NCBI GenBank assembly: GCA_035235625.1
Contig: CP141144.1
Coordinates: 17,109,014 to 17,173,013, forward strand
Origin: Saururus chinensis
Taxonomy: Eukaryota > Streptophyta > Magnoliopsida > Piperales > Saururaceae
Direction of reading: 5' to 3'
DNA: 64,000 bases
Shown: one piece after another, positions 11,442 through 24,226 of the stretch
Layout of the letters: each line of letters starts with the position of its first letter
Position numbering within the stretch: the stretch's first letter is position 1
Program-made: the position numbers and the translations under genes
The notes under the pieces: model-generated
What the model was told of the DNA's origin: nothing
Database searches by the model: none
Seen by the model: the letters and a program-made list of their open reading frames with translations, nothing else

Positions 11442-12430
11442 TTTATATACATATATTTTTTTTTTCGTCCTATATTCATCGCTACATTTGGAAAAATAGT
11501 AGTTTTTATTTAATAGTGAAACTCACATCTAAGAGAAAGAAAAATAAGCTTGTGATACTCTTGTTTAAGTACCCAACTTCTTAAATTTAACAAAATGGAG
11601 ATATTAATGTGGAACAAACTTTTTTCCAAATGGAGCTATTAATTTAGAATGGAGGGAGAATATATATATATATACAAAATGATCTTATGTCCACCCTAGA
11701 TTTTGAAGTTATACTTACAACAATAATGCTATGGAATCATAATTGTTATAATTTTTCTATTAAGATGTTGATGCGATTCTCCAAATTAATATCATTTTTT
11801 ATGAAAAAATTATAGTAATTAAATTTATGAATTTTATTGAACTGATTGGCTAATTACTCATAGTCATATTATAACGTCTACTTTCGCCTTAAGAAATTGG
11901 CATGGACAGTGTCTTGCTCTAAAGCTTTCTAGGTTGGACTAACTAACCAACTCACTTATTTTTTTTATAGAAGTACTACTTTAAATTTTAAATGCAAGAA
12001 AGAAATATAATTTGGGTTGTAAATCTGATTCAAGCCCAATTTGAACATAAGTTCGAACTTTGTACTACGTTTTCGAGCTCAAGCTCAAGTCAAGTTTTGA
12101 GTTCTCTACCTGAACCGAGCCCAAGTTGGGACTTTAGGTGTTCAATCAAGCTCGAGCTGAGTTTTTAGAAATCAAACTTGAGTCTAAAAACCCAAAACTC
12201 GATTAGACTCGGCTCATTAGCACCCTTACCTATTAGAATACACAATTGGCATAATACTAGACATTCATAATAGCAAAGTACACGAGTACCAACTACCAAA
12301 ATTAGACCAAAATGCAAGAATACCATATGGCCATAATACCAAGCCTCTATAATACACAACCTCTAGAATATCAAACTTCATAATACCAAACCCCCACAAT
12401 TGACAAACAACCAAACATAAAAAATCATGG
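9930..12430. mobile_element. Putative decayed element with long inverted ends
   Basis: The left part (about 9930-10290) holds TTTGGTATT... / GGTATTATAG blocks followed by CTCGAAT- and AACTCG-rich sequence. The right part (about 11990-12420) holds, on the opposite strand, GGTTTGGTATTATGAAG blocks followed by GAGCTCGAGC-type sequence. Order and orientation mirror each other, as expected for inverted ends of one element about 2.5 kb long. Divergence is high and no transposase or clear TSD is seen. The CTCGAG-rich parts recall non-autonomous hAT-like repeats. Confidence 0.35.
11460..11658. mobile_element. Stowaway/mariner-like MITE remnant
   Basis: About 200 bp ending in TTTAGAATGGAGGGAG, the typical GGAGGGAG terminus of plant Stowaway-like elements. 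The left end (TCGTCCTATATTCATC) is a decayed match to the usual inverted end. An internal ATGGAGATATTAATG block repeats the same theme. Confidence 0.5.
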
Positions 12431-13700
12431 ATTTAATTTTATGATTTAAGTGTGTTGTTATTTGCAAAGTAATAATGAAGAGAAAGGCTTCATCTTGTGG
12501 TTCTCAACTTATCCAGACAAAAGCAACCTATCAATATCTAGAGTTAATGAAGAAGCATTAATATTGTCATCTTGAACAAAAGAGTATGTTCTAGCGGAGC
12601 TGCTTCAACAAGCTCCTTCAAGTAGAGATTGGGTGGACGATGTTCCTTACCCAAGCTTTAAAGCACATGTTCAGATACATATTCTATGAGGATGTCACTT
12701 GGAGAATTTTGTTTCGTGACCGGCTTGAGGGTGGCCAACACTATATCTTCTATTCCTACTGTACATGGTGTTTGGGGACTGGGGAGGGAGACGAGAAAAT
12801 TACTAATGATGGCCTCCTCAAAAAGGTTACAGAGTCTAGGGAGGATGAGGATGTCGTTAAACTAGCCCATTGTAATGAATATGATTTTATTTATATATGC
12901 AACTTGCTTCTTATTTTTTTTATTTTTTTGTATGCTTGATATGTGTCAATTTTATATCTAATATGTGGTCAACAATCTCACCTAATTTTGTTTAAGTAAT
13001 TTTGGTTTGTATCTTTTGTATTTCGGTATATAACTTACAAAATCATCGTGTCGTCAATTACACGATAATAGCATAATTGTGTTATCGATGACATGCTAAA
13101 CCGAATATGATATTTGTATCATATTATCGATAACACGTCTATGTTACTTATTGTAGATATGATCACATGACGTCTATCTATGCTAATGTGGCTAGTCATG
13201 TCATCACACATACAAAATTTGATAAAATTAACGAAAATACATATTTAAACACAAAAGTAAGTGAGGAATCATATTTACACTCTTTGACATCTGACAAAAT
13301 TGAATTTATACCTTTGAATATTTTAAAATTATATATAAACCCTTCATGCTATTAATTTTGCATCATTAGGACCCTAAACACTTGTATCGGTCGTGTTTCC
13401 ACTCCTATGGTTCCAAGATAATTCATGCAACGTGAGGCTAACCTCATGTTCGCTCTATACGGCTCCTCCTTTGCCTCACCAGAAGAATCTACATATTTTT
13501 ACCAAACTGGACTGACTGTCCTAACAAGAGGAGAAAAAGCATCAAGGTAGACAATGTCCTTTTTCCTACGTGAGGCATCAGCCTCACATGTGTGCAGGTC
13601 TAATCTGGCAATTACAATATACATGTGCACATATTTTGTATTTTGTGGTGGGAGTACATGTCTATTTTGGTAAAAAAATTACTTATTTTTCCCGTCAAAT
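12431..13700. other. Spacer with no recognisable gene
   Basis: AT-rich. One plus frame of about 99 codons (12640-12939) is open but resembles no family I know and has no visible splice partner. I see no RNA gene or clear repeat. Confidence 0.4.
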
Positions 13701-13710
13701 AATTAAAATC

Positions 13711-13926
13711 TCTTGCTCCCACTTCACTTCCCCTTCCCTATTAAAACAAATGTACCCCACTTCCCCTCCATAATTGACACAATTGAGATGCTTTATGTGG
13801 GAGTCAGTTTCAGATTCCTCTTGCTCCCACTTCACTTCCCCTTCCCTATTAAAACAAATGTACCCCACTTCCCCTCCATAATTGACACAATTGAGATGCT
13901 TTATGTGGGAGTCAGTTTCAGATTCC
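13711..13926. repeat. Exact 108-bp tandem duplication
   Basis: Positions 13711-13818 and 13819-13926 are identical by eye across all 108 bases (unit starts TCTTGCTCCCACTTCACTTC). Because 108 is a multiple of three, all frames repeat as 36-residue blocks on both strands, but no known protein is encoded. Confidence 0.95.
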
Positions 13927-15329
13927 ACTACAACAATTGTTCAAAGGAGGACTTCATGGCATTATCTAGTGTATGTGGGACCATTTTTTTCATATTTATC
14001 GAAATAGACTTCCTTACCCCCAAATGTGTGATAGAAAATAACGTAGTTATCTTTGTAATAGTCTCCAAAGACCTTCCTCTCCTTCAGCTTTGACTCAAAC
14101 CCCTCCCCTCCAACTCCTCCTTCGAGCTAGAGGTGCTAGAAACATAGGGAGGAGACATATGGTTGTTTGAGTTAAAGTGGAAGGGAAAGAAGTTCTATGA
14201 AAACTATCACAAAAATATGTACATCATTTTCTGTTACATGTTTAGGGGTACACATTCTTAGAAATCTATTTTGGTGAATATGGGGAAACTGGTCATAAAA
14301 CAAGTATATCGATCAACCTCAGGTTGGTCAATTCCTCAAAACTGTGTTTCTATGTGACTTTTGAATTCGCAATTGTTGGTTCATCATCACAATGTCCCAC
14401 GTGTTTGGAGCAATCAGGTATAGTCTAATTCTCCCAATGTAGGCAGCAATGTCCCTAACCTCTTATCTTCTCAAATGTCTAACATAAACCATAATGATTT
14501 TCCTATTCAGCATGGGTTTAAACAGTCAACCAAAACGCAATTAAGGGTACGTTAGAAAAGTGTCTTTTAGAGCCCGAAAAGCCATTTTTGCATTATCTTC
14601 TTTTAATCAACAAAAAATTAGAAAAATGTCATTTTTGTTTGAATTGACCCGGTATGTCTCATCCCTCATTTCACTCATTTTCTTCCCATGTCACTTTTTT
14701 TTCCTTATTTTGCATACCAAAATTAAATGTCATCTAAAAGTACATTTCTCTTTAAGTTTATAAAAAAACCCAAATATTACCTCATTTTAATTTTCTTTGA
14801 AGAAAGAAAATTCATTAAAAGTTTCTTTCATTTCCCACCAAAGATATTCAAACAATCTTAGCACATATTAACAACATTTATTAACAAGACTAACACAACT
14901 ATAGGTGTCAATTTCCACCGTTCATAAGAAGCATTCACAAATGCCTTAAAACAACCCTACACTGACTACTCTTAAGGGCTTAGTGGTCTTTTCTCCTACA
15001 TCAAATGGAGTATTCCAAATGATTTATTGCACTATCTAGAGTAAAGCTACCACTACTTGCACTCAGCAACACTCACTCTAGGCATGTCGACTGCTTTGTG
15101 CTCATCAACACTCACTCGAGGTGAGCCCGGACAAACAGGCTTCCCATGCCCAAATGCAGGTCCAAGGCTTCCAGGCTGAGTCCTAACATTTTCATTGCTC
15201 GAAATGTAGTCCACAAAAAAATACTGCAAATGCACCCAATTGGAATAAGGGACCAAGTTTTCTTCTTTGAGTGAATCTTTGTCAAGGCACCAAATCACAC
15301 TTTAATTAGAACAATAAGCTTTAAATATT
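13927..15329. other. Spacer with no recognisable gene
   Basis: AT-rich non-coding sequence. A minus frame at 15053-15298 contains proline/glycine-rich residues (GSLGPAFGHGKPVCPGSP) but no recognisable domain, and was not called. Confidence 0.4.
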
Positions 15330-15999
15330 GTAAGTACCATAGAAGCTTTTGTTTAATAAGGGCTAAGCCTATTTTATGAAAAGTCTATATAAATGGGATT
15401 GTTGGGTATTAAAAGCTTAAACTCACTTTTATATGAATGAGAATTCTATATCTGAATTAGTTGAAGAGAAAATAAATAGTCTCAAATTGCTTAGAGGATG
15501 AAAGTTAAGTTGGTATGTAAGGCCTGAGTTTTGCCTTTAAAGTTAAACCCTAGGCTAACTCACTTTTGTAGGGGATATACATGTTGGGCTAATACACCTA
15601 TGTGAGCTAACTGACATACCACCACCGTTTGGCTGGTCAGGTTGGGTCAACAAGATAACTATTTTTTAGATTAATTCTTTTGGTTTTCTCTTAACCCATG
15701 GGTGGATGCATCCATTTAAACGGGACAGAGTTTCTTCAATGAGATCTCTTCTATGTTCTATAAAATATTAAAAATTCATTTTCTTCATTACCCTTAATTA
15801 GATTTTCTTGTTGTCTTTGTGAAAGTAAGTACATAGTCAATGGTGTTGTGCAAAGATGCTCTTATAGCATGTGGTAGATCGAATTATACTGGGAGACAGA
15901 CATCCATGAGATCCTAAATACCGTTAGGGATGATCTAAATTTGTCTTATGGACAGAGTATTCAACACTTCATTCAATTTTTTATTTTTGTAAGTTTTCA
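15330..15999 (+). repeat. 5' LTR of the copia element
   Basis: Matches 20353-21062 with many substitutions and small indels. Shared landmarks are AAGGG..AA.CC, AAATGGGATT, GTTGAG/AAGTTG blocks and the terminal TTTTTGTAAGT. The left boundary is uncertain by about 20 bp. Confidence 0.7.
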
Positions 16000-16574
16000 T
16001 AATCACAATTACATAAAGGTACAAAAATAACAATCTTAAGGTAGATATACTATTTTTTTATGCTTTACTGTTGTGATTTTCTTACTTCAAAACTAAGACA
16101 ATCTTATGTTTGTTTGACTATAAATAGCTATAGAGGGTAATAATGTGACTCCGGTCATAATTCCCACTACCATTACTACTCCGGTTCAAGTTTACCATGG
16201 GGGAAAATAAAAAAAAACTCAGTGGTGCAAATTTTAAGAGATGGCAACAAAAATTGTTGTTTTATCTTACCACTTTGAATTTAGCTTGCTTCATTTATGA
16301 GGATATTTCTATTCTCATTGAGGAGACAAAAGATGACATATAGGTTGTTGTTGCAGTCGATGTATAGAAACATGCATAATTTTTGTGAAAAAATTATATT
16401 CACAATGGGTTAGATAACATGTTGTACAATGTGTATGATCCTATGAAGAGTGTAAAAACATTGTGGGAATTCTTAAACAAGAAGTATAAAATAGAAGATG
16501 TTGGCACGAAGAAATTTATTGTTGGCAAATTCTTAGACTTCAAGATGACAAATTTTAAGACTGTGATAAATCAA

Positions 16575-16838
16575 GTCCAAGAACTCAAAATAATCATGCG
16601 TGCTATACATGCACAAGGTATGACTTTGAGTGAATCCTTTTAGGTGTTGCTATGATTGAAAAATTACTACCATCATGAAAGGATTTCAAGAATTATTTAA
16701 AGCATAGTAAGAACTCCAAGTAATTATGTATAATATACATGCAAAAGGTATACTTTTGAGTGAATCCTTTCATGTGGCTGCTTTGATTATAAAATTATCA
16801 CCATCATGAAAGAATTTTAAGAATTACTTAAGGCATAA
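16575..16838 (+). repeat. ~132-bp tandem duplication inside gag
   Basis: The gag segment that contains GAACTCAAAATAATCATG..., TTGAGTGAATCCTTT and ACCATCATGAAAG is followed at once by a second, diverged copy starting near 16708. The repeat is a family-atypical internal duplication in an already dead element. Confidence 0.75.
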
Positions 16839-17639
16839 GCGCAAAGAGATAAATATGGAGGATTTCATTGTAAGGTAGAGGATTGTAGAGGATAACCAAG
16901 CTTCTAAAAAGAACATTGGGGGAGAGGTCAAAGTGAATTTTATGTAATAAGAACAAAAAAACAATTACAATAATAAGAAGTGAAAAATCATAGAGGTCAA
17001 TTAAATAACGAATCCACCAAAGTCAAGTTCAAGGGCAAGTGTTATGTATGCGACAAGCAAGGCTAAGGACTGTCGCAAACAGAAGAAATAAGAAAATTCC
17101 AAAAAGAAAAATGCATAATCTAAAGTAACATAAGTGGGGAATATCCCAATGACATGAATGACATCAGCCTTTCCGTTGTGATTTCTAAAGTGAATACAGT
17201 CACTAATGCTAAAGAATGGTGGGTGGATACCAGGGCCGTTCATCATATGTGTTCAAATAAAAAATTGTTCTCCACCTATCAACCAATAAAAAATAGTGAA
17301 TAATTTTTTATGGGTTATTATTCTATTGCTAAGGTTGAAGGTACCAAAAAGGTGGTGCTTAAGATGACTTCGGACAAAGAACTCACATTCAACAATGTAT
17401 TGTAACAATGTGTTGTATGTGCCAAAAATTCAAAAAAATTTATTGTCAAGATCATTGCTAAGCAAGAAGGGTTCAAATTGGAGTTTGAATCAAACAAGTT
17501 TGTATTGATTAAAAGTAGGATGTGTGGGGAAATGGTATCCTAGTGAGAGGGCTTTTCAAGCTCAATGTATTAACTATTGTACATGTTGCAAATATTAAGA
17601 ATGTTAGTATTTATTCTTCTTATATGATTTAAGTCATGT

Positions 17640-19050
17640 AATGTGTGACATGAAATATTAGGATATGTTGAGAGCTTAATAACTGTCTAATCAGCCAGCA
17701 GCTCACCAAGTTGCCCTAGTCCGATTATTGTAGAAAGATAAAGACTAGCTAGGCGATATGACCTCGTTGTGTAGAATTTTTTAATATAGCAAAAAAAATT
17801 AAAACCTAAAATCTATGCACATTCATGATCAATATAACAAGCATTCAATCAACCCAAATATGCAAAACATATAATAACACACAAGGATTTAACTTGAAAA
17901 ATCCAACTTGGGCGAAAAACCAAGATAGCTTTGCAAGGCCAAATCAATGCAATAGTAAGCTCAATACACTAGTAAGTAAGAACTTATAAGACACTAAGAA
18001 CAACCAACTAACATCTTTACATTCTACACAAATAAAAATGTCTTTTATTAGTTTAGTTCTTTGAATCTTAAAGTTCTCCATGTTCATTGTTGGCCTTCTA
18101 GTTTCGCCCTTCTTTAAATTATTGAAGCTTCCCTCTGTGTGTTCTATCTTCGTCTCCTTCTTGCAACCCAATCAAAGATCCATTCAATTATTGATTCACT
18201 GTTAAGATTGTTCAACTCCTTTGAAAAATTTATTGTGACTCATCTTTTATTTTCTATGTGAGAATCTTCTCTTTTAATTGTGTATCTTTATAAATTTACC
18301 ATTAAGATGTAAATGAAGGTTTTTGGTGAACTCTATATGAAAACAATGATAAATAAACTCTCCTTATTTTTTTATTATTTTTTAGGTTTTCTTTTCTTCA
18401 AATTTGTGGCTTTCTAGCCTTTATATAGGTCATTAAGTTATTTGAAGACTTTGATTCCAACTAGGAATGAAATCTTTTCCGAAAAAGCTTAAACTAGGTA
18501 ACTATAACAAATAATAATTAATCATTCCAAACAGTGATCAATCGTTTACTATTTTATTTGGGCATGACTCTGCTAGCGATCAATCCATCTCAAGGGCGAT
18601 ATATCGATAAACTCTTAGTCTATTTTTACAAAGTATTGTTTCAAGTGGCAATCGATCGATTTATCATGTGTATGTTGATGTGATTAATCAATGACACAAT
18701 AATTGTACAATTTTGTCCTTTTTACCCTAATTCAGTCTGAAACTCTCTAAAATCACTTCCTAAGTCATCTAAGTGATTTATGTAAGTAAGTGTGTGCAAC
18801 ATTAACCCTTTTTACCTTCAACACTCTTAGTTTTCAACCTTGATCCATAAGAACATATCTCCTCGTATTTTTTAAGTTTATCAATTTTAAATCTGACTCG
18901 ACCACAACTAAATCTAGTCAAATTCTTAAAGACTAATTATATACGCAAAATTTCAACATAGTTTTAATCAATAAAATTAGACAATTACAATACATATGCC
19001 TCATATGTTCTTTTATATGTTAATTATGAGGTTATGTGTAGAATGATAAT
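17640..19050. other. Non-coding interval inside the copia element
   Basis: The coding signal stops near 17640 and resumes near 19070. In between is AT-rich DNA with a stretch near 17885-17935 (GATTTAACTTGAAAAATCC, then GGGCGAAAAACCAAG) typical of plant copia LTRs or their solo remnants, so another old insertion probably replaced most of pol. Confidence 0.4.
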
Positions 19051-20352
19051 CGTCCAGTGAGAATACCTATGGATATGGCATTGCATTTAAGCAAAAATAC
19101 TGGTGAAAATATATCACAGTTATAATATTCCTAAATTATTGGCAGCCTCAATTATATAATAAATTGTAAGATACTGGACATTCAGTAAGTAAATATAATA
19201 GCAACCTAGGAAGGTTGTAGTCAAAATTCTTAGATATCTAAGATATATATTGAACTATGAATTACATTATACAAGGTATTTAACAATACTTGAGGGTTAC
19301 TGTGATGAGAACTAGATATCTGATACAAAATACTTTAAATCCATGAGTAGATATGACTTTACTCTTGGAGGTGTAGCTTAGTCTTGAAAATCCTCTAAAC
19401 AAATATGTATAGGAAGATCTATGATAAAATTTGAATTTATTGCATTTAATAGAGTAAGGGAAGAGGTTGAGTGACTTCATCATTTTTTAGAGGATATTCT
19501 AATATAAGGGAAACATATTTCACTTATTTGTATCTATTGTGAGAGGCAATCGACTAGAGGAAGGGCACAAAGTAATTTGTATAATGGTAAGTTCCAACAT
19601 ATATATCGAAAATATAATACCATAAAATAATTACTCTCTAGTAGAATTATTTAAATTGAGTATGTAAGGTCAAAAGATAATATTGTGAATTTACTTACTA
19701 AGGTTTGATAAAAAAAATAAGTGAGCAGTTCATCGAGGGGAATGAGCTTGGAGCATGTATCTTAAGAGCCACTATAATGGTAACCTAACCTAGTTAATTA
19801 AGATACCAAGATTTAGGTTCAAAAGGATAACCAAATTGTAGGGGATTTAAAAAGAATTACTATTGAGATAATATCCCGTCCTGATTCCTATGATGAGATA
19901 GTGATGTCTGCATTGTAAATTAAGATAAAATTTTCTTTTAATGATTCTTATAACTTGAATTAATTCAAATATGGTATGACAAGACACTTTTAATAAAAAT
20001 GGCCAATATAAGTGTGAAGGGGCTACTTTTACGAGGATTTTAATGTTAAATCTTTTAAAGTACTCATAAAAACCAGGTTTATTTAAGACCGAAATGAACA
20101 CAATCATGAGAACTGCACTATGTATGAAAAGTAACTGTGTAAATTATATTGTCTTGGTTTACACAAATGGTTGAATAGTTTTAGACATCATATTTATTGA
20201 ATAGCCAGTAAACCCAATAATTTTTTACAAATAGATGTTTAAAGCCAAAAATTACCTTTTGCCCATGCAAAAGTTTTTCAATATTTTGATCTAAACATTT
20301 TTATTTGCATTGTTTAGTATAATTATTCAACCAATTCTTATTCTTACGAGGA

Positions 20353-21062
20353 TGGTTGGAAATTGGGTTTAACAAGGGAAAACCCATTTTATGATAAGTC
20401 TGTATAAATGGGATTACTGGGTATTAAGAACCCAAGCCTATGTGAATGAGAATTTGACATGTGAATTGCTTGAAGAGATAATGAATAGTCTCATATCACT
20501 TGAAAGATAAAAGTTGAGTTGGTATATAAGGTATAGGTTTTGCCCTTCATGCTAAGTGTGAAAGATATACATGTTAGACTGGGCTAACCCATGCACACGC
20601 GAACACTTCCGCTGCCATCTAGTTGGCTCGGCTTGGTTCAATTCGCACACGCGATCAATTAGGTTAGGTTAGGTTAACAAAATAATTATTTTTAAAACTA
20701 ATTCTTTTAGTTTACTCTTAACTCAAACTAGGTCCAATTTTCACTTGTGTCCCTTAACAGGCCGACGCCTCCATCTAAATGAGACAAGGTTTCTTCAAGA
20801 GGATTTCCTTTGTATTCTTTAAAATACTAAAAACTTATTTTTTGCATTATCCTTAATTAAATTTTCTTATCCTTTTTGTGATATTAATTACACAATAAGT
20901 GGTTTGTTACATGTACAGTGTGGAGGTGTTCCTACAACGTGTGGTAGATCGAATTATCTTAGGAGATAGACGAAATCCTAGGCAGCATTAAGAAGGGTGT
21001 AAACCTATCTTAAAACCGGAGTGTTCAACGCTTGATTTGATCTTTCATTTTTGTAAGTATCA
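20353..21062 (+). repeat. 3' LTR of the copia element
   Basis: Partner of the LTR at 15330-15999, ending near 21062 just upstream of the DUF212 gene's last exon. It includes a CG-containing insert near 20595-20660 (CACACGCGAACAC / CACACGCGATC) that the 5' LTR lacks. Confidence 0.7.
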
Positions 21063-21247
21063 ATTCAATAGCTTCTTGCATAGAGCAGAGACAACAACGT
21101 AATCTTCAGCTTCAGCTTTGAGAAATGTTTTATGAAAAAACCAATTAATTACAAATTGACTCATTGGGGAGCAGGTTAGGGAAGTTTCAGGACCAAGTTT
21201 CTCGATAAAGAAACATTACCCTCTCCCAAGCATCAGCAGAAATTCCT

Positions 21248-24226
21248 TTACAACGCAAGCAAGCAGCCTTGACAGCAGAAGCAAGCAGCTAGTATACCAA
21301 GAAGGGCTCCAGCAATGACCTGAGACGGAGTGTGGCCTAGCAATTCCTTTAACTTTCTCTTACTTATGGGGTGTCCTTGAAACAAATCCTCTATGATTAC
21401 ATTAAGGACCTGCACATAATAACATGAAATAACATCAAGCACAAAAAATATTCAGAAAGCAACTCTTGCAGAACCAAGTCAGTGACATGTACAATAAATG
21501 TCAGCCGCCTAAAAATAATAACTTTCATCAACGAAATTTGATATCTTAAAACATGATCCAAGAAAAGTGAACGTCCATTAGCTTTTGTCCATGGTCATCA
21601 CAGCAACGTCTTCGTACTACCTTCCAGTTACTTGAAATCGGCAATTCAAATTTTATTGTTCCTACTTAACTCTTCTACAACAAGTGACCAACCAGAAATC
21701 ACATGGGCTATCTTCAGGAGGTTCTTATGTTGAATGCTCCTGGCACATTCCTATAGCAAGGAGGAGACAATTTCAACAAAAAGCAAATAATCCTATTAGC
21801 TGAGAGAAAAGTAGTAGTAGAAAAGCTTGTTTCATGTCCATCTGACCAAAACCTACTGTTAATTACTGTCACACTATTAACAAACAGCAAACCGCTAAAT
21901 GCATTCAAGTTTCTGCTTAGGGAGGATATGAGATGCCCATTTTCCTGAAGTGCAGTTTCCAGTTTGTTGCCTAGAAGTATATGGTGAACTCAGTTCTCAT
22001 GTCACTCTTCAGGTACCATATAAACCAGTCAATGTTGAATAGCAGTCCATGGGATAGATCGAATGGACCCATGCAAGGGTCCCTACCTTCACCATTCACT
22101 GTTTTCATGATTTTTATTGACCATTCCCATTCACTTTAAAATTGCCTGCACCTCTATAAAGTGAAGATTATTCTTAGTTATTCCAAAAAGAAAAATAGAA
22201 ATCAACCCTTGATGAGACCAATTTGTAAAAAATTATATTTCACTGTATGGTTTATATTGCTGAATTTTGCTTCTCATTTTACTTGCCTCTTTGATGGAAT
22301 TCACCTACATATTTCTTAGCCTAATTGAATGCAAACTGTTATGTAAACATTTTTTTTCAAACGTAGTAGGTCTGCTAAGTCCTACCTAGATGAAAGATAA
22401 CAATGAGAGAACTGACAGTGGTTGAAAAAGTTATAATCACACTTAACATACAAAATAGAAGAGAAGCAGACAACTCTGTTAAACTCATTATTTTATAACT
22501 AAGGCAATCTGATAATTGACACGGGTGCAGAGTTGTATTGAAGCTGCCTGTCTCGTAGAATTCACCGAAACATTTCTCTGGAGATATATGTGGGGAGATT
22601 TGTATGGTTTTGGGATTCTGCACCCATCCAATTATAAGATTGCTTCTATAAAGAATTGATAGTAGTTGAAATAGTTGGAAACCACACATAACACTGAAGA
22701 TAGGACTTAGGAGAGAAGGAGATAACTCTGCTAGAAATCTCATTATATAACTGAAGCAATTTGATAATATACAAAAGATGGGGGATCGGCATTGTTTTCG
22801 GACTCTGCATCCCAATCAATCATAGGATTGATTCAGTTATATAATGCGTTCTAACAGAGTGGTCTTCTTTTCTTTCAATGTTATGTGTATTTTTTAACTG
22901 CTTCAACCACTATATTCTCTAATTGTTACCATAAAGTGCAGGTGTAGCTTCAATTGAGCTAAAAGAAGAAATATCTGGGTGAATTCAGTTAAAGAGACAC
23001 CTTTAATCTGCTGCTTTCAAGTGATTCTTATTTGTCAAAGCAAACAGATTGACTTCAAACAGAGTTCTGTTTTCTGCCTTCAAGTGATTTCTACTTGTCA
23101 AATCAAATAGATTGAATTCCAACAAAGTTTTGTATTCTGCCTTCAAGTGATTCCTAGTTGTCAAAGCAAACGATTGAATCCGAAGATTGGATTCCAAGCA
23201 TCTCTCTACATTTGAAATTTACTTTGCTTAGTTACAAGCTTGTTCACTCATGCGTTTCGCCATCTCTGTAGCCTTTGATTGATTCGATGGCAATACCAAC
23301 CATATTACAATTTACATGTGTCCAAGTTTCTGCGGAGCATACTTCTTGAAACCACGCGTATTACATGTCGGAGGACATTTTCCAGGTAAGTGCAAGACAC
23401 AGCTTGATTTATAGTACTTAAAAACAGCAAATAGGAATCCACAAGTTCAAGCGCCAGCAAGCTCAATAAAGCAAGTTTCAAAAGAAATAAGATAATTTCC
23501 AAGCAATCAAATCATGAACCGAATAACATGAATCGGGAAACAGATAGGAGAAGAGAAAATGAGAATAGACAAACTTGCCTCTGCTTGCATCCCCGCATGC
23601 CGCCTCACCCCAGTGGCATCATACATAACGATCAGGCTAAACCCCAGACAAACGGGAAAAAGCGAGTCGGCCACCCCATGGCACAAGGCCACCGACGTCG
23701 TCAGGGCTGTGCACAGCGCCGAATGCGACGAAGGCATCCCCCCGGACCTCACCAGAACCCTGAAGTCCCATTTCCTCTCAACAAAGAAATTCAATAAGAA
23801 CTTGATAAACTGCGCAAGGACCCAGGCCAGCAACCCGGACACAAACGTCGGGTTCGCGGACAGCGTCGCCAGAAACGGGCTTATCCGCACTTTAGCCATG
23901 GTGGTCGTCGTGCTCAACAGCGCCATCCCGATGCCGCCCCCACACTGCAAAAACTCCACCTCCCCCTCCCCCTCACCACCCTCCTGCAACCTCCGACGGT
24001 CTCCGAAAAACCCAACTGCCCATTTCCGGATTGACCTCCTGGGCGGCCGGAAAGCGGCCCTGCATGCTACAGACACCGGAAAAGCTCTGGCTTTTCTGTG
24101 CTGCTGACTGATACTAGAAGCTAAAACTGATTTAGGAGGTGAAGAAACCGGTTTTGCGATTGGGGGGGACGAGAAGACGCAGTCCAGCGGCCATGGAGAC
24201 CAGGCTCTGAGCTGGAGTTGCAGCAT
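21248..24226 (-). CDS. DUF212 family protein (acid phosphatase/vanadium haloperoxidase-related), probably plastid
   Basis: Two exons on the minus strand: 24226-23579 and 21409-21248, giving 269 residues. The family is membrane-bound and related in name to vanadium-dependent haloperoxidases, but its biochemical role is not established. The first ~110 residues are Ser/Pro/Arg-rich and low in acidic residues up to about 80, like a plastid transit peptide. The domain follows: a hydrophobic segment FVSGLLAWVLAQFIKFLL (about 128-145), SGGMPSSHSA (161-170), YDATGVRRHAG (202-212) and LLGHTPSQVIAGALLG (239-254). The join between exons falls after HAGMQAE and restores the family's reading (QAE then VLNVI). 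The donor is GC, not GT (GAG then GCAAGT), with acceptor TGTGCAG. An in-frame GTG at 24238 is not a likely start; the ATG at 24226 was chosen. No lesion is seen. The 2.2 kb intron holds small repeats. Confidence 0.92.
22386..22770. repeat. Diverged tandem duplication in the DUF212 intron
   Basis: The block at about 22386-22530 (GACAGTGGTTGAAAAAGTT..., AGAGAAGCAGACAACTCTG, TATAACTAAGGCAATCTGAT) recurs at about 22660-22770 (GATAGTAGTTGAAATAGTT, AGAGAAGGAGATAACTCTG, TATAACTGAAGCAATTTGAT). It creates a long but meaningless minus-strand frame. Confidence 0.75.
23010..23190. repeat. ~60-bp tandem repeat, 3 copies, in the DUF212 intron
   Basis: Units containing CTGCCTTCAAGTGATTC and TTGTCAAAGCAAACAGATTG repeat three times with a period of about 60 bp and moderate divergence. 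Confidence 0.85.

Larger units (their letters stand above)
15330..21062 (+). mobile_element. Decayed Ty1/copia retrotransposon with both LTRs
   Basis: The two LTRs (about 15330-15999 and 20353-21062) match through several long blocks, for example TGTGGTAGATCGAATTAT near 15880 and 20940. Between them, on the plus strand and with many stops: gag (about 16190-16980) including an open 74-codon stretch with LWEFLNKKYKIEDVGTKK; a broken zinc knuckle near 17040 (CYVCDKQG); a protease start near 17215 where DTGA reads DTRA; and, after a non-coding gap, RNase H-like sequence at about 19070-19710 (YVRSKDNI near 19660). A purine-rich GAGGGGAATGAG near 19736 resembles the family's polypurine tract. Most of integrase and reverse transcriptase is missing or unreadable. 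The element is dead and old (LTRs well diverged), and no TSD was found because the outer ends are uncertain. Confidence 0.85.

Noticed and set aside
12640..12939. A 99-codon plus frame
   Set aside because: Protein-like but no family, splice partner or duplicate could be recognised; not enough to call a gene.
15053..15298. A minus frame with a GSLGPAFGHGKP stretch, considered as a secreted peptide precursor
   Set aside because: There is no signal peptide, and the motif does not fit CEP or other peptide families closely.
22375..22815. A 146-codon minus frame
   Set aside because: It is the product of a diverged tandem duplication inside the DUF212 intron and has low-complexity hydrophobic content.
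23528..24107. Long plus-strand frames of 89 and 182 codons
   Set aside because: They are antisense shadows of DUF212 exon 1.
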